A DNA stretch of 42,719 bases from Ignavibacteria bacterium. GTDB taxonomy: Bacteria > Bacteroidota > Ignavibacteria > Ch128b. Location: NCBI GenBank assembly GCA_026415235.1, contig JAOAHM010000009.1, forward strand, positions 1 to 42,719, read 5' to 3'. Every line of letters starts with the position of its first letter. Positions within the stretch are counted from its first letter, which is position 1. Made by a program: the position numbers and the translations under genes. The notes under the pieces are model-generated. The model saw only the letters and a list, made by a program, of their open reading frames with translations, was not told where the DNA came from and made no database searches. This document shows, one piece after another, positions 1 through 8,241 of the stretch.

Positions 1-611
1 AAAGAAGCATGCAATCCAAGCATACCTTTAAAATCATTGCCAGAGGATTGAATGAATTCAAAATTTTCTTCAATGCCTTTTTGAGAAAGTTCCACACCAT
101 TTCGATCAGTTGTTTCGAAACAGATTGTTCCTCTCAAATTGAATGATGAAAGGGTATCAGCAATGGTTTTTAAACTTCCTTTTGAAAAATTAGGAGATGA
201 GTGATGGTCAAAAATGTAAGTTGTTCCATCTTGAATTGATTCAAGTGCAGCCATCATTGCAGAAGCACGAACCATATCTTCATCAAGAACAAAATCGAGT
301 TTCCACCATAAATTTTTCAAGATTTTATGAAAATTATCTGTAGAACCTTTAACATTTAGCCCTTTTGCAAGTCTTGAATAAATATGTTCATGGAAATTAA
401 TCATTGGTATGGTTGCTACAGAACCTTTTGCATCATACTCAAATTCATTCTTTGAAACTTGTTCATCTAAATTGATAAACTCAGTAAAATCTTTTGAAAT
501 TATTTCTTGAATTTTACCATTCTCAATTTTCAAATCACAAAAGATTGGATTGATTTGATTATCTGAGATTTGGATGAGATAAATATTTCTAATTAAAAGT
601 TCATCTTTCAT
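1..611 (-). CDS. SsnA-like amidohydrolase (partial, C-terminus beyond window)
   Basis: The first 203 residues of a metal-dependent amidohydrolase are visible; the rest lies before base 1. The reading frame was followed by hand from the ATG at 611. After a small N-terminal beta domain comes the metal-binding HxH motif (H74, H76 in NFHEHIYS), followed by a LWWKLD segment near residue 101 and a DHHSSP motif at 135-140. This arrangement resembles the SsnA / atrazine-chlorohydrolase branch, whose members hydrolyse C-N bonds of amidines, ureas or cyclic amides in the cytoplasm. In enterobacteria SsnA sits in purine or selenium-dependent hydroxylase clusters, but here the only visible partner is the PLP enzyme 118 bp upstream on the same strand. 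The substrate is unknown. The start has only a weak GGA upstream. The family call is fairly firm; the SsnA assignment is less so. Confidence 0.8.
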   Translation of the reverse strand, partial: MKDELLIRNIYLIQISDNQINPIFCDLKIENGKIQEIISKDFTEFINLDEQVSKNEFEYDAKGSVATIPMINFHEHIYSRLAKGLNVKGSTDNFHKILKNLWWKLDFVLDEDMVRASAMMAALESIQDGTTYIFDHHSSPNFSKGSLKTIADTLSSFNLRGTICFETTDRNGVELSQKGIEENFEFIQSSGNDFKGMLGLHAS

Positions 612-729
612 ATTTTTTTCCAGTTTATTTTGAACAAAATTTAATTCGTTTACTAAAAATTCTTCCTATTGATTATGTGACAATAATTCAAAAATAAATT
701 CCAAAGGGCTTGAACAAATTTTTTGCATG

Positions 730-2193
730 TCAATCAGAAAGAACTTTTTTATTAAACTCTTCTATGTAATTATCCCAAAGTTCGATAGTTGAATATCTTT
801 CATGCCAATAATTTTCATCATACCATTGAGCATTTAATTCATCAACAGATTTACCTTGCTGTTCAACCCATGTGAAGTATTTCAAATTGTGAATGGTCTT
901 TCTGTCATAGTAATTCAATTCTTTCATATAATTTATTGACTGATTTTTTACACAAACATTCCAATCAATTTCAGCTTGTGAAGTTGAATATTTTCCAAAG
1001 GATTCATTCATTTCTTTTAATCTTGAGCGATACATTTCAACCGAATCGGTGAATACGGTAAAAATTATATCATTTTCATTCATCTCAAACCACTTTGCAA
1101 GTTTTATAGAACTTAGAACATTGCTAATTGAAGAAATTCCGAGCCACGAAAGTTTGTTCAAAGTTTCGTCATCAATTCCAAGAGTAGATAGAAATTTCAA
1201 TCCGTTTTCTTCGTTGAAGAGTCTTAGAATTCGTAATGGATGTTCGTCATCAATAGCAGTAACAACATCAGTATTTTTTACATTGTGAATCCAGGGAATG
1301 TGTTTATCACCAATACCTTCAATTCTATGGGCGCCGTAACCATTCATTAATAAAGTAGGACATTGAAGTGCCTCGGATGCAACAATTTTTATTTGTGGAA
1401 ATTTTTCTTTCAAGTAATCACCTGCACCAATTGTTCCTGCTGAGCCAGTGGCGCTAACAAAACCACTAAATCTTGTTTTTTCTGATTTAAGCTTGTTGAA
1501 TACTTTTTCAATTGCATATCCTGTTACATAATAATGAAAACACGAATTTCCGAATTGTTCAAATTGATTGAAGATAAAATACTCATCACTCTGTTTTTCA
1601 AGCTCATGACATTTATCATAAATTTCTTTGACATTACTTTCACAACCAGGAGTTGCATAAATTTCAGAACCTAAATTGCGGAGCCATTCGAATCGTTCTT
1701 GACTCATTTCCTCTGGTAAAATTGCAACTGAGTGAACTGATAACAAAGCTGAATTGAAAGCACCACCACGACAGTAATTCCCAGTTGAAGGCCAGACAGC
1801 TTTGTGATATTCGGGATTGAATTTACCAGTTACGAGATAAGGAACAAGAACTCCGTAAGTAGCTCCAACTTTATGAGCGCCAGTAGGAAAGAATTTTCCA
1901 ACAAGACCAATTATTCTTGCTTTTATTCCAGTAATTTCTCGTGGAATTTCCAAAAAATTAACTTCGCCAATTCCACCATTTGTTAGATTATTCTGCCAAT
2001 TTATTCTAAATAAGTTTAACGGATGGACCTCGTTAATTCCAATTGATTTTAATTTTTCTTTTATTTCTGATGGGATTTTTTCAGGTTCTCTTAATTCACT
2101 GAACTTAGGAAGGATAATGTTTTTTTCTTTACATCTTTTGATTGTTTTTTGAAGGAAAGAATGATTCTCGATTTTCCATTTCCAATATGACAT
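730..2193 (-). CDS. PLP-dependent fold-type II enzyme (TrpB / cysteine synthase-like), substrate unknown
   Basis: This 487-residue protein belongs to the beta family of pyridoxal-phosphate enzymes. The likely Schiff-base lysine is K108 in PTGAHKVGA, which resembles the TGAHKIN motif of tryptophan synthase beta. A glycine-rich phosphate loop, SATGSAGTIGAG, lies at 247-258. It is longer than cysteine synthase (about 310 residues) or diaminopropionate ammonia-lyase (about 400). The extra 90 or so C-terminal residues are rich in Trp and Tyr and have no motif I recognise. The ATG start has a good AGAGGT site upstream. It probably shares a transcript with the SsnA-like amidohydrolase downstream, suggesting a two-step breakdown of a nitrogen compound. 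I see no trpA, and the motifs do not fit TrpB well enough to use that name. Confidence 0.8.
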   Translation of the reverse strand: MSYWKWKIENHSFLQKTIKRCKEKNIILPKFSELREPEKIPSEIKEKLKSIGINEVHPLNLFRINWQNNLTNGGIGEVNFLEIPREITGIKARIIGLVGKFFPTGAHKVGATYGVLVPYLVTGKFNPEYHKAVWPSTGNYCRGGAFNSALLSVHSVAILPEEMSQERFEWLRNLGSEIYATPGCESNVKEIYDKCHELEKQSDEYFIFNQFEQFGNSCFHYYVTGYAIEKVFNKLKSEKTRFSGFVSATGSAGTIGAGDYLKEKFPQIKIVASEALQCPTLLMNGYGAHRIEGIGDKHIPWIHNVKNTDVVTAIDDEHPLRILRLFNEENGLKFLSTLGIDDETLNKLSWLGISSISNVLSSIKLAKWFEMNENDIIFTVFTDSVEMYRSRLKEMNESFGKYSTSQAEIDWNVCVKNQSINYMKELNYYDRKTIHNLKYFTWVEQQGKSVDELNAQWYDENYWHERYSTIELWDNYIEEFNKKVLSD

Positions 2194-2415
2194 TTTGACC
2201 TCTCATAATCTTAGTTGTTTTGTTCAAAATTAAGTTTTTAGTCTGAATTTTCACTCTCGAAAGGTAAATAAAAATTCTCTCTTTTCTTTAACAAAAGGAA
2301 AATAGAAAAGAAGGAATGGAATTAATCCAAAATTTCTAATTAAAAAAATTGAAGTTTGTAAAGATGAAGTGATTACAATTGATTGAGATAAATGGATTAA
2401 TTCACACCAAAACTG

Positions 2416-2763
2416 TTATTCAATTTTAACAATTGAAGATGCATGGAAATAATCGTGATGCAAGTGTCCTCGAAGTACTATAATTTCTGCATCGTGAAAA
2501 CCTTCGGGAATATCAGCTGGTCCTTGAACCTTGTAGATTTTGTTATTTTTATCTTTGATATAGAATACCGAAACATTTTGAGCAGCATCAATTTGAATAG
2601 GTTTATCTTTTGCTAAGTAAACTCTAACATCAACATTTTTATTATCATCTGGATTAAGCTTTGTCATATCGAAAATTTCTTTTGATTCAGCAATGAATAA
2701 AACATAAACAACATAAATTACAAATAAAATAAAAATGGCTACTACTGGCTTAGTAAATTTCAT
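2416..2763 (-). CDS. Membrane-anchored CcmE-like OB-fold protein lacking the heme-binding motif
   Basis: This is a 115-residue protein with one N-terminal membrane segment (about residues 7-27) and a small, beta-rich extracytoplasmic domain. The C-terminal pattern (AEIIVLRGHLHHDYFHASSI) resembles the last OB-fold strands of CcmE, the periplasmic heme chaperone of cytochrome c maturation (G.l....f.A...). Classical CcmE then continues into a HxxxY motif that covalently binds heme; here the chain stops at VKIE and the motif is missing. A His pair occurs earlier (HLHHDYFH), but that is not the known heme site. Either this is a truncated or diverged CcmE, or an OB-fold protein with another role. 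No other ccm gene is nearby. A clear GGAG precedes the ATG. Confidence 0.6.
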   Translation of the reverse strand: MKFTKPVVAIFILFVIYVVYVLFIAESKEIFDMTKLNPDDNKNVDVRVYLAKDKPIQIDAAQNVSVFYIKDKNNKIYKVQGPADIPEGFHDAEIIVLRGHLHHDYFHASSIVKIE

Positions 2764-2830
2764 ATCAAATCTCCTTTTTCTTAATAAATTTTATGTGATT
2801 AATTATTGTGTGCAAGAATTCGAAGTTTAT

Positions 2831-2877
2831 AGATAAGATGCATCGCTTTATGAAATAATGAGCGATGCACCTTATCT
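2831..2877 (-). terminator. Long 17-bp hairpin between M16 peptidase and CcmE-like gene
   Basis: Bases 2831-2847 pair with 2861-2877 around a 13-base loop. The single mismatch on the plus strand (A2838 opposite C2870) becomes a U-G wobble in minus-strand RNA, so the stem is complete only in the transcript of the peptidase gene that ends just upstream at 2897. No T-tract follows on the minus strand. It may therefore stabilise the mRNA 3' end or stop transcription by another route rather than act as a classical intrinsic terminator. Confidence 0.55.
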
Positions 2878-2896
2878 AAATTTTTCAGAATGAAAA

Positions 2897-5650
2897 CTAT
2901 TTAATCAAATTTCCATCACTATCAACGAAATGTATTTCGCCGTAATTTAGCTCACGAATACCATTTTCAATTTTAGAACGATCGCCTACTACTACCCAAA
3001 CTAATCTATCGGGTTTAATTACTTTGTTAGTTGCTTTTCTTACATCATCAAGACTTAACGACTTTAATTTGTTTGGATAATTTTTGTAGTAATCATCTGG
3101 TAAGTCGTACTTAACCATAGTAACAATAGAACCAAGGACTGCTCTCATGGTTTCCCAACTTCCAGGTAAAGAAAGAATTTCATTTTGTTTGTTTTTGTTG
3201 AGCTCTTCTTCGGTTGGTGGTTTTGATGAAACCATTTGTTCAAGTTCTTTCTTGATTTCTATCATTGATTCTTTGGTTTTATCGGTTTGAACTGAAGCAT
3301 AAACTACAAATGGTCTTTGACCTCGAGCGCCCATCAAAAAGGACGAAGCACCATAAGACCAATGTTTGTCTTCTCTTAAATTCATGTTAATTCTTGATGT
3401 GAAGGCACCACCAAAAATTGTATTCATCATCTCGATTGCTAAATCGTCTGGATCGTTGCTTGGTGGAGCAATGTGACCAGCAAAAATTAGTGATTGAAGT
3501 GAACCAGGTCGGTCTAAGATATAAACTAAAGAGCTTTCTTTATGATTTACTTCGCTAATGTTTTTAACAGGAACAGTGCCTGGTTTCCAATTCTCAAAAA
3601 GTTTTTCAAGTTTTGGTAAAATTTCTTGTAATGTGATATCACCTACAATAACAAGTGTTGCGTTATTTGGTTTGAACCAAGTTTGATGATATTTAATCAA
3701 ATCTTCTCGTGTAATTTTTTTGACAGACTCTTCAGTTCCGGAGCCAGTCATAGGATTACCATAAGCATGACCCTCACCATATAAAATTTTTGGCAATACA
3801 CGAAGCGCCATGGAAGTTGGAGTTACCTTTTCTCTTTGAATTGCTGCAATTGTCTGAGTTTTTAAACGATTGAAATCTTCTTCAGGAAAAGATGGATTTA
3901 AGATGACATCGGCAAAAATTTCGAGACTTTCATCTAATTTATTCTTTAAAGCTGAAAGTGAAACATAGGAAACATCTAAATCACTTCCACTTCCAAGTGA
4001 TGCCCCAAGTAATGAAAGTTCTTCGCTAATTTGTAGTGCTGTTCTTTTCTTTGTTCCTTCATCAATCATCTCCATTGCGAGTTTGCTTGTACCAGGTAAA
4101 GTAAATTGATCTGATGCGTATCCAGCATCAACAACTAAATTAAAGTTAACCACAGGAATTGAATGCCTTTCTGCAAGAATTATTTTCAATCCATTTTTAA
4201 GTTGAGCTTTTTGTAAATCGGGGAAATTAATTTCTGGTGCTGGTCCTTGTTCTGGTAATTTTGACCTATCAACATCACTTTTGATTGTTTTAAGTTCAGG
4301 ATACGGATGAACTTCTAAAACGTATACTCCATCACTTAACCAAGCGTTTGCAACATCTTTAAGATTTTTTGTAGTTGCATTTCGAACCCAATTCAAAACT
4401 TGTTTATAATAATCCGGACTTCCACCATAAACTTCATTCTGTGCAAGGATATCACTCTTTCCGCCAAATCCACCAATTCTTTCAATTCCTCTAATGAAAC
4501 TTGCTTCATATTCAGTTTTAACTCTTTCCAGTTCTTTTTCAGTTGGACCTTCTTTCAAGAATTTATTCAATTCATCATCAAGTGAAGCTTCGACTTTTTT
4601 CAAATCTACTCCGGGCTTGGCTGTTGCAACAATCATGAATTGACTTCCAATTTCACCAGGTGAGGCATAGACCTGAATGCTTGTGCAAATTTGTTCATCA
4701 TAGACTAATCTTTTATACAATCTTGATGTTTTTCCACTTCCCAAAACATCGCTTACTAAATCTAAATATGTTAATTCTTCAGTACCCCATTGTGGAATAT
4801 TCCAAACTTTATAAATTCTTGCTTGAGGAACTCGATCCTCCATGACTTGTCGTTTTGTGCCAGTCATCTTTGCAATCCAAGCTTCATGTTTAGCAATTGG
4901 AGGACCTGGAGGAATATCGCCAAAATATTTTTTTACTTTTTCATAAACTTCTTGAGTGTTCACATCACCAGCGATAACAAGTACAGCATTGTTTGGACCA
5001 TAATAAGTTTTGAACCATTCATGCACATCTTCAAGTGTTGCTGCGTTCAAATCTTCCATTGAGCCAATAACAGTCCAAGAATATGGATGACCAACAGGAT
5101 AAGTTCCTTTTGCAATTAACTCCCAAACTTTTCCATAAGGCTGATTCTCACTTTGTCTTTTTTCGTTTTGAACTACGCCTCGTTGTTCATCAAGTTTAGC
5201 TTGAGTAACTGCGCCAAGTAAATGACCCATTCGATCTGATTCCATCCAGAGAGCGATGTCAAGTGCGGAAGTCGGAACATTTTGAAAATAATTTGTTCTA
5301 TCTTCGTTGGTGGTTCCATTTAAATCAGTTGCGCCAATTCTTTCCATTGCTTGAAAATAATCATCATCAAAATTCTCACTACCATTAAACATCAAATGTT
5401 CGAAAAGATGTGCGAAACCAGTCTTACCAGGTTTTTCGTTTTTTGAACCGACATGATACCAAACATTTACAGCAACAATTGGTGCTTTATGGTCTTCGTG
5501 AACAATTAGAGTTAAACCATTATCTAAAACAAATTTTGTGTATGGAATGTCAATGTTGAGTTGCATTTCTTTACCTTTCTTTTGTCCATACATATTTGTG
5601 ATCAAAGTTAGAGACAAAATTACAAAGAGAATGTTTTTTATTCGTTCCAT
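2897..5650 (-). CDS. Secreted M16 family zinc peptidase (two-half, pitrilysin/insulinase type)
   Basis: This 917-residue protein has a signal peptide (hydrophobic residues 6-20, ending near YGQ). Its first half carries the inverted zinc motif HLFEH (H81, E84, H85) and a third ligand, probably E164 in VVQNEKRQ. The second half (from about residue 480) has the same fold style (LKNGLKIILAERHSIPVVNF) but no HxxEH; the matching place reads AMEMIDEG. It is thus the usual fused arrangement of an active N-terminal and an inactive C-terminal M16 unit, which together enclose peptide substrates. It is expected in the periplasm or outer surface and degrades peptides of unknown identity. The gene lies 51 bp downstream of the GlmU-like gene on the same strand. 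Family and active-site calls are firm. Confidence 0.92.
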   Translation of the reverse strand: MERIKNILFVILSLTLITNMYGQKKGKEMQLNIDIPYTKFVLDNGLTLIVHEDHKAPIVAVNVWYHVGSKNEKPGKTGFAHLFEHLMFNGSENFDDDYFQAMERIGATDLNGTTNEDRTNYFQNVPTSALDIALWMESDRMGHLLGAVTQAKLDEQRGVVQNEKRQSENQPYGKVWELIAKGTYPVGHPYSWTVIGSMEDLNAATLEDVHEWFKTYYGPNNAVLVIAGDVNTQEVYEKVKKYFGDIPPGPPIAKHEAWIAKMTGTKRQVMEDRVPQARIYKVWNIPQWGTEELTYLDLVSDVLGSGKTSRLYKRLVYDEQICTSIQVYASPGEIGSQFMIVATAKPGVDLKKVEASLDDELNKFLKEGPTEKELERVKTEYEASFIRGIERIGGFGGKSDILAQNEVYGGSPDYYKQVLNWVRNATTKNLKDVANAWLSDGVYVLEVHPYPELKTIKSDVDRSKLPEQGPAPEINFPDLQKAQLKNGLKIILAERHSIPVVNFNLVVDAGYASDQFTLPGTSKLAMEMIDEGTKKRTALQISEELSLLGASLGSGSDLDVSYVSLSALKNKLDESLEIFADVILNPSFPEEDFNRLKTQTIAAIQREKVTPTSMALRVLPKILYGEGHAYGNPMTGSGTEESVKKITREDLIKYHQTWFKPNNATLVIVGDITLQEILPKLEKLFENWKPGTVPVKNISEVNHKESSLVYILDRPGSLQSLIFAGHIAPPSNDPDDLAIEMMNTIFGGAFTSRINMNLREDKHWSYGASSFLMGARGQRPFVVYASVQTDKTKESMIEIKKELEQMVSSKPPTEEELNKNKQNEILSLPGSWETMRAVLGSIVTMVKYDLPDDYYKNYPNKLKSLSLDDVRKATNKVIKPDRLVWVVVGDRSKIENGIRELNYGEIHFVDSDGNLIK

Positions 5651-5701
5651 TTTTTTAGTCCCTGATTTTTGTTGTTGAAGTTTCTGAAAATCTGAAAAAT
5701 T

Positions 5702-7195
5702 TTATTCTAAGTCTGAAACTGAGTCGGCTCCTTCAGGCATTGGAAGATAAAATCGGACGGACCTAACAGTTCCATCTTTCTTCAAGACTCTCTCTACTCT
5801 TTTCTTGATTAAAACGCTGTGTTCGATATGTACATCATCTTCTACAATTGTTCCAAAAAGATAGCTTGTTCCTTTTATCAATACATTCTTACCAATTCTT
5901 AATGGAAATTCATCACTACCGGTCATATTCACGCTTGACTCGATTCTTGAATTTTCACCAATAACAATATTTCCTTTGATAATATCTCCCCAAAGAATTT
6001 CAACATTATCACCAATAATAAATTTCTGATGAGGAAAAGTTGAAAGCAAAGCATTCTCCCAAATTTTAACATTCTTACCAAAGATTACATTACCATCAAC
6101 AAAAACATTTTTCTTCAATTCCACTCCGTAATTTAACTTAACATTTTTGCCTATGTGAACACCCTTACCAATTTTTATATCCAATGGAATTCCAGCTTTA
6201 TCCATTTCAAGAATTTGTTCAATAACTTCATCGGCAATGAAGAAATCGTCTGGATCATCAATTTCAATTACATCTTTTAATTTATTATAAGCTTTTTGTC
6301 TTGCAATTGCCTCCATTTCTTTAAGAACACTTTTCACATTGAATCCAAGAACAACGCTTTGATCGTCGGGTGAGACAGCTTTCACTTTCAATCCATTTTT
6401 GTTGAAAATAGAAATTAAATCGGTAATGTATATTTCACCTTGTACATTATCACTTGTAATTTCATAAATATGTTTATTCAATGGTTCGAATTTAACAGCA
6501 TACACACCCGCATTGAATTCAGGAATTTTTAATAATTCTTCTTTAGTGAATGAATATGTTTTGCCATTATAATTTACTTCATAAGGTTTAGTATCGCTTA
6601 GATTTAAAATGTCTTTTTGTTCTAAAATCTCAATTACACTTCCAAAATCATCACCAGATGGATTTCCAAATTTGTCTTTCTCAGGAACACGGATAATTCT
6701 ACCATAATAATTTTGTCTGTAATCACCTTCATAAATACCTGTCATGACCAACATATCGCAATTAAGTCTATGAAAATCTTCACGGAATTTTTTAACAGTT
6801 TCTTTGTTAAGTAATCCCATATCACCTGGAAAGATGTAAACATCACCATTGAATTTGATTTGTTTCAGTGGTTCCATTCCCACACGGACAGCATCACCAG
6901 TTCCATTTTGAAATTCCTGAAAAGCAAAAGTAGTTTGATTTTGTTTACCAATGGTTTTAATAACATCTTCTGCTTTGATACCAACAACCATGACAATATT
7001 TGCATTTTCAAGTCCTAATGCAGCAGCTTTATGGACACGCAAAGCGGTTGGTTCACCCCAAATTTTGTGAAGCATTTTAGATACATTTGATTTAATTCGC
7101 TTGCCATGTCCAGCAGCTAAAATGATGGCAGCTTCGTTAGAATTTTGATTTAGGTCGGCGCTGTATTCTTTGATAATGTTCTGAATATTTTCCAC
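5702..7195 (-). CDS. GlmU-like sugar nucleotidyltransferase with left-handed beta-helix
   Basis: The N-terminal nucleotidyltransferase domain starts with the LAAGHGKR signature at about residues 26-33 and is followed by SNVSKMLH, the counterpart of the GlmU 'LPK.LH' segment with Ser in place of Pro. From about residue 345 hexapeptide repeats (IGKGVHIGKNVKL and so on) form a left-handed beta-helix. Family knowledge: GlmU makes UDP-GlcNAc from glucosamine-1-phosphate by acetyl and uridyl transfer. Here the acetyltransferase landmarks, notably NYDG with its downstream lysine, are not visible; the C-terminus ends in a short acidic tail. It may therefore only perform nucleotidyl transfer, or use another sugar. 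The start is GTG with AAAGGTGA just upstream. The length of 497 exceeds the usual 455 or so. Confidence 0.75.
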   Translation of the reverse strand: MENIQNIIKEYSADLNQNSNEAAIILAAGHGKRIKSNVSKMLHKIWGEPTALRVHKAAALGLENANIVMVVGIKAEDVIKTIGKQNQTTFAFQEFQNGTGDAVRVGMEPLKQIKFNGDVYIFPGDMGLLNKETVKKFREDFHRLNCDMLVMTGIYEGDYRQNYYGRIIRVPEKDKFGNPSGDDFGSVIEILEQKDILNLSDTKPYEVNYNGKTYSFTKEELLKIPEFNAGVYAVKFEPLNKHIYEITSDNVQGEIYITDLISIFNKNGLKVKAVSPDDQSVVLGFNVKSVLKEMEAIARQKAYNKLKDVIEIDDPDDFFIADEVIEQILEMDKAGIPLDIKIGKGVHIGKNVKLNYGVELKKNVFVDGNVIFGKNVKIWENALLSTFPHQKFIIGDNVEILWGDIIKGNIVIGENSRIESSVNMTGSDEFPLRIGKNVLIKGTSYLFGTIVEDDVHIEHSVLIKKRVERVLKKDGTVRSVRFYLPMPEGADSVSDLE

Positions 7196-7512
7196 AGTTT
7201 CACCTTTTTTGTTTAAGATTTTTTCAAATATATAAAGTTAAGTTGATGTTAAGAATAATAAGAAATGAGCTAATTGAAATTTGAATTCTGAAAATTATTC
7301 TTGGTTTATTCAATTTTTTACAAAATTATTTCGCAAAAATTATTGATCAAGATTGATCTTTGATGATTGCAGTTTAGACATTTTATGATTGGCTAATTAC
7401 AATTTTTTGTTGGTATAATAAATCAAACTCAATCAATTAATTTTTTATTTAAGGTAAAATTTTCAATAATTTTTTGAAAAATAATTTGTATTACGCTTAA
7501 ATTTGAACAATT
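7196..7512. other. Divergent intergenic region between GlmU-like and MlaF-like genes
   Basis: This 317-bp AT-rich spacer separates two divergently transcribed genes and should hold both promoters. A perfect TATAAT occurs at 7414-7419. A 7-base direct repeat, ATTGATC, occurs twice around 7341-7357 with three bases between copies. No ORF or RNA gene was recognised. Confidence 0.5.
7389..7419 (+). promoter_or_regulatory. Candidate promoter for the MlaF-like / radA genes
   Basis: TATAAT at 7414-7419 is preceded by TTGGCT at 7389-7394 with a 19-base spacer, 94 bp before the ATPase start. The spacer is long and the background is AT-rich, so this is a weak prediction. Confidence 0.3.
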
Positions 7513-8241
7513 ATGATAAGAATTAAAGACCTACACAAATCTTTCGGCGAACAAAAAGTATTAAACGGGATTAACTTAGAAATTAATGATGGCGAAACAA
7601 TTGCAATAATTGGTCGAAGTGGTTGTGGCAAAAGTGTTTTGATTAAACATATTATTGGATTGCTTAAACCCGACAAAGGATACATTGAAGTTGATGGAAA
7701 AATTGTTAACGAGCTTGATGAAGATGAACTTTATGAGTTAAGAAAAAATTTTGGTTTCCTTTTTCAAGGTGCAGCGTTGTTCGACTCGCTTACTGTAGAG
7801 GAAAATGTTGGTCTTGCATTGATAGAAAATACTCGAATGAAAAGAGATGAAATAAGGAAAATTGTTAACGAAAAACTTTCTCTTGTAAATCTTGATGGAA
7901 TTAATGACAAAAAACCAGCCGAGCTTAGCGGTGGAATGAAAAAAAGAGTTGGATTGGCAAGGGCACTCGTAACAAATCCAAAGTATATTTTATATGACGA
8001 GCCCACTACTGGACTTGACCCCATCTCGTCGGATACAATTGATCAATTAATTTATGACCTATCGAAGAAATTGAAAGTTACTTCAATTGTTGTTACTCAC
8101 GATATGGTGAGTGTTCGTAAAGTTGCAGATCGTGTTGCAATGATTCACGATGGTAAAATTTATTTCGACGGAACATTTGATGACTTTGTTAACTCTGATG
8201 ATCAGGTTATACAAGATTTTATTAAACGAACAGGTTATTGA
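7513..8241 (+). CDS. ABC transporter ATPase, MlaF/Ttg2A type
   Basis: This 242-residue cytoplasmic ATPase has Walker A GRSGCGKS (34-41), signature ELSGGMKKR (from 137), Walker B ILYDEP (159-164), and a switch histidine in VVTHD. The GMKKR continuation of the signature and the overall length match the Mkl/MlaF group, which powers phospholipid or sterol transfer between inner and outer membrane together with MlaE permease and MlaD substrate-binding proteins. Neither partner is encoded nearby. Instead the stop codon overlaps the radA start by one base, so the two are translationally coupled. No Shine-Dalgarno is seen before the ATG. The ATPase call is certain; the MlaF subgroup is likely. Confidence 0.85.
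   Translation: MIRIKDLHKSFGEQKVLNGINLEINDGETIAIIGRSGCGKSVLIKHIIGLLKPDKGYIEVDGKIVNELDEDELYELRKNFGFLFQGAALFDSLTVEENVGLALIENTRMKRDEIRKIVNEKLSLVNLDGINDKKPAELSGGMKKRVGLARALVTNPKYILYDEPTTGLDPISSDTIDQLIYDLSKKLKVTSIVVTHDMVSVRKVADRVAMIHDGKIYFDGTFDDFVNSDDQVIQDFIKRTGY

Noticed and set aside
730-2193. Naming the PLP enzyme trpB or cysK
   Set aside because: The TGAHK motif is TrpB-like, but the remaining motifs, the 487-residue length and the neighbours do not fit either enzyme.
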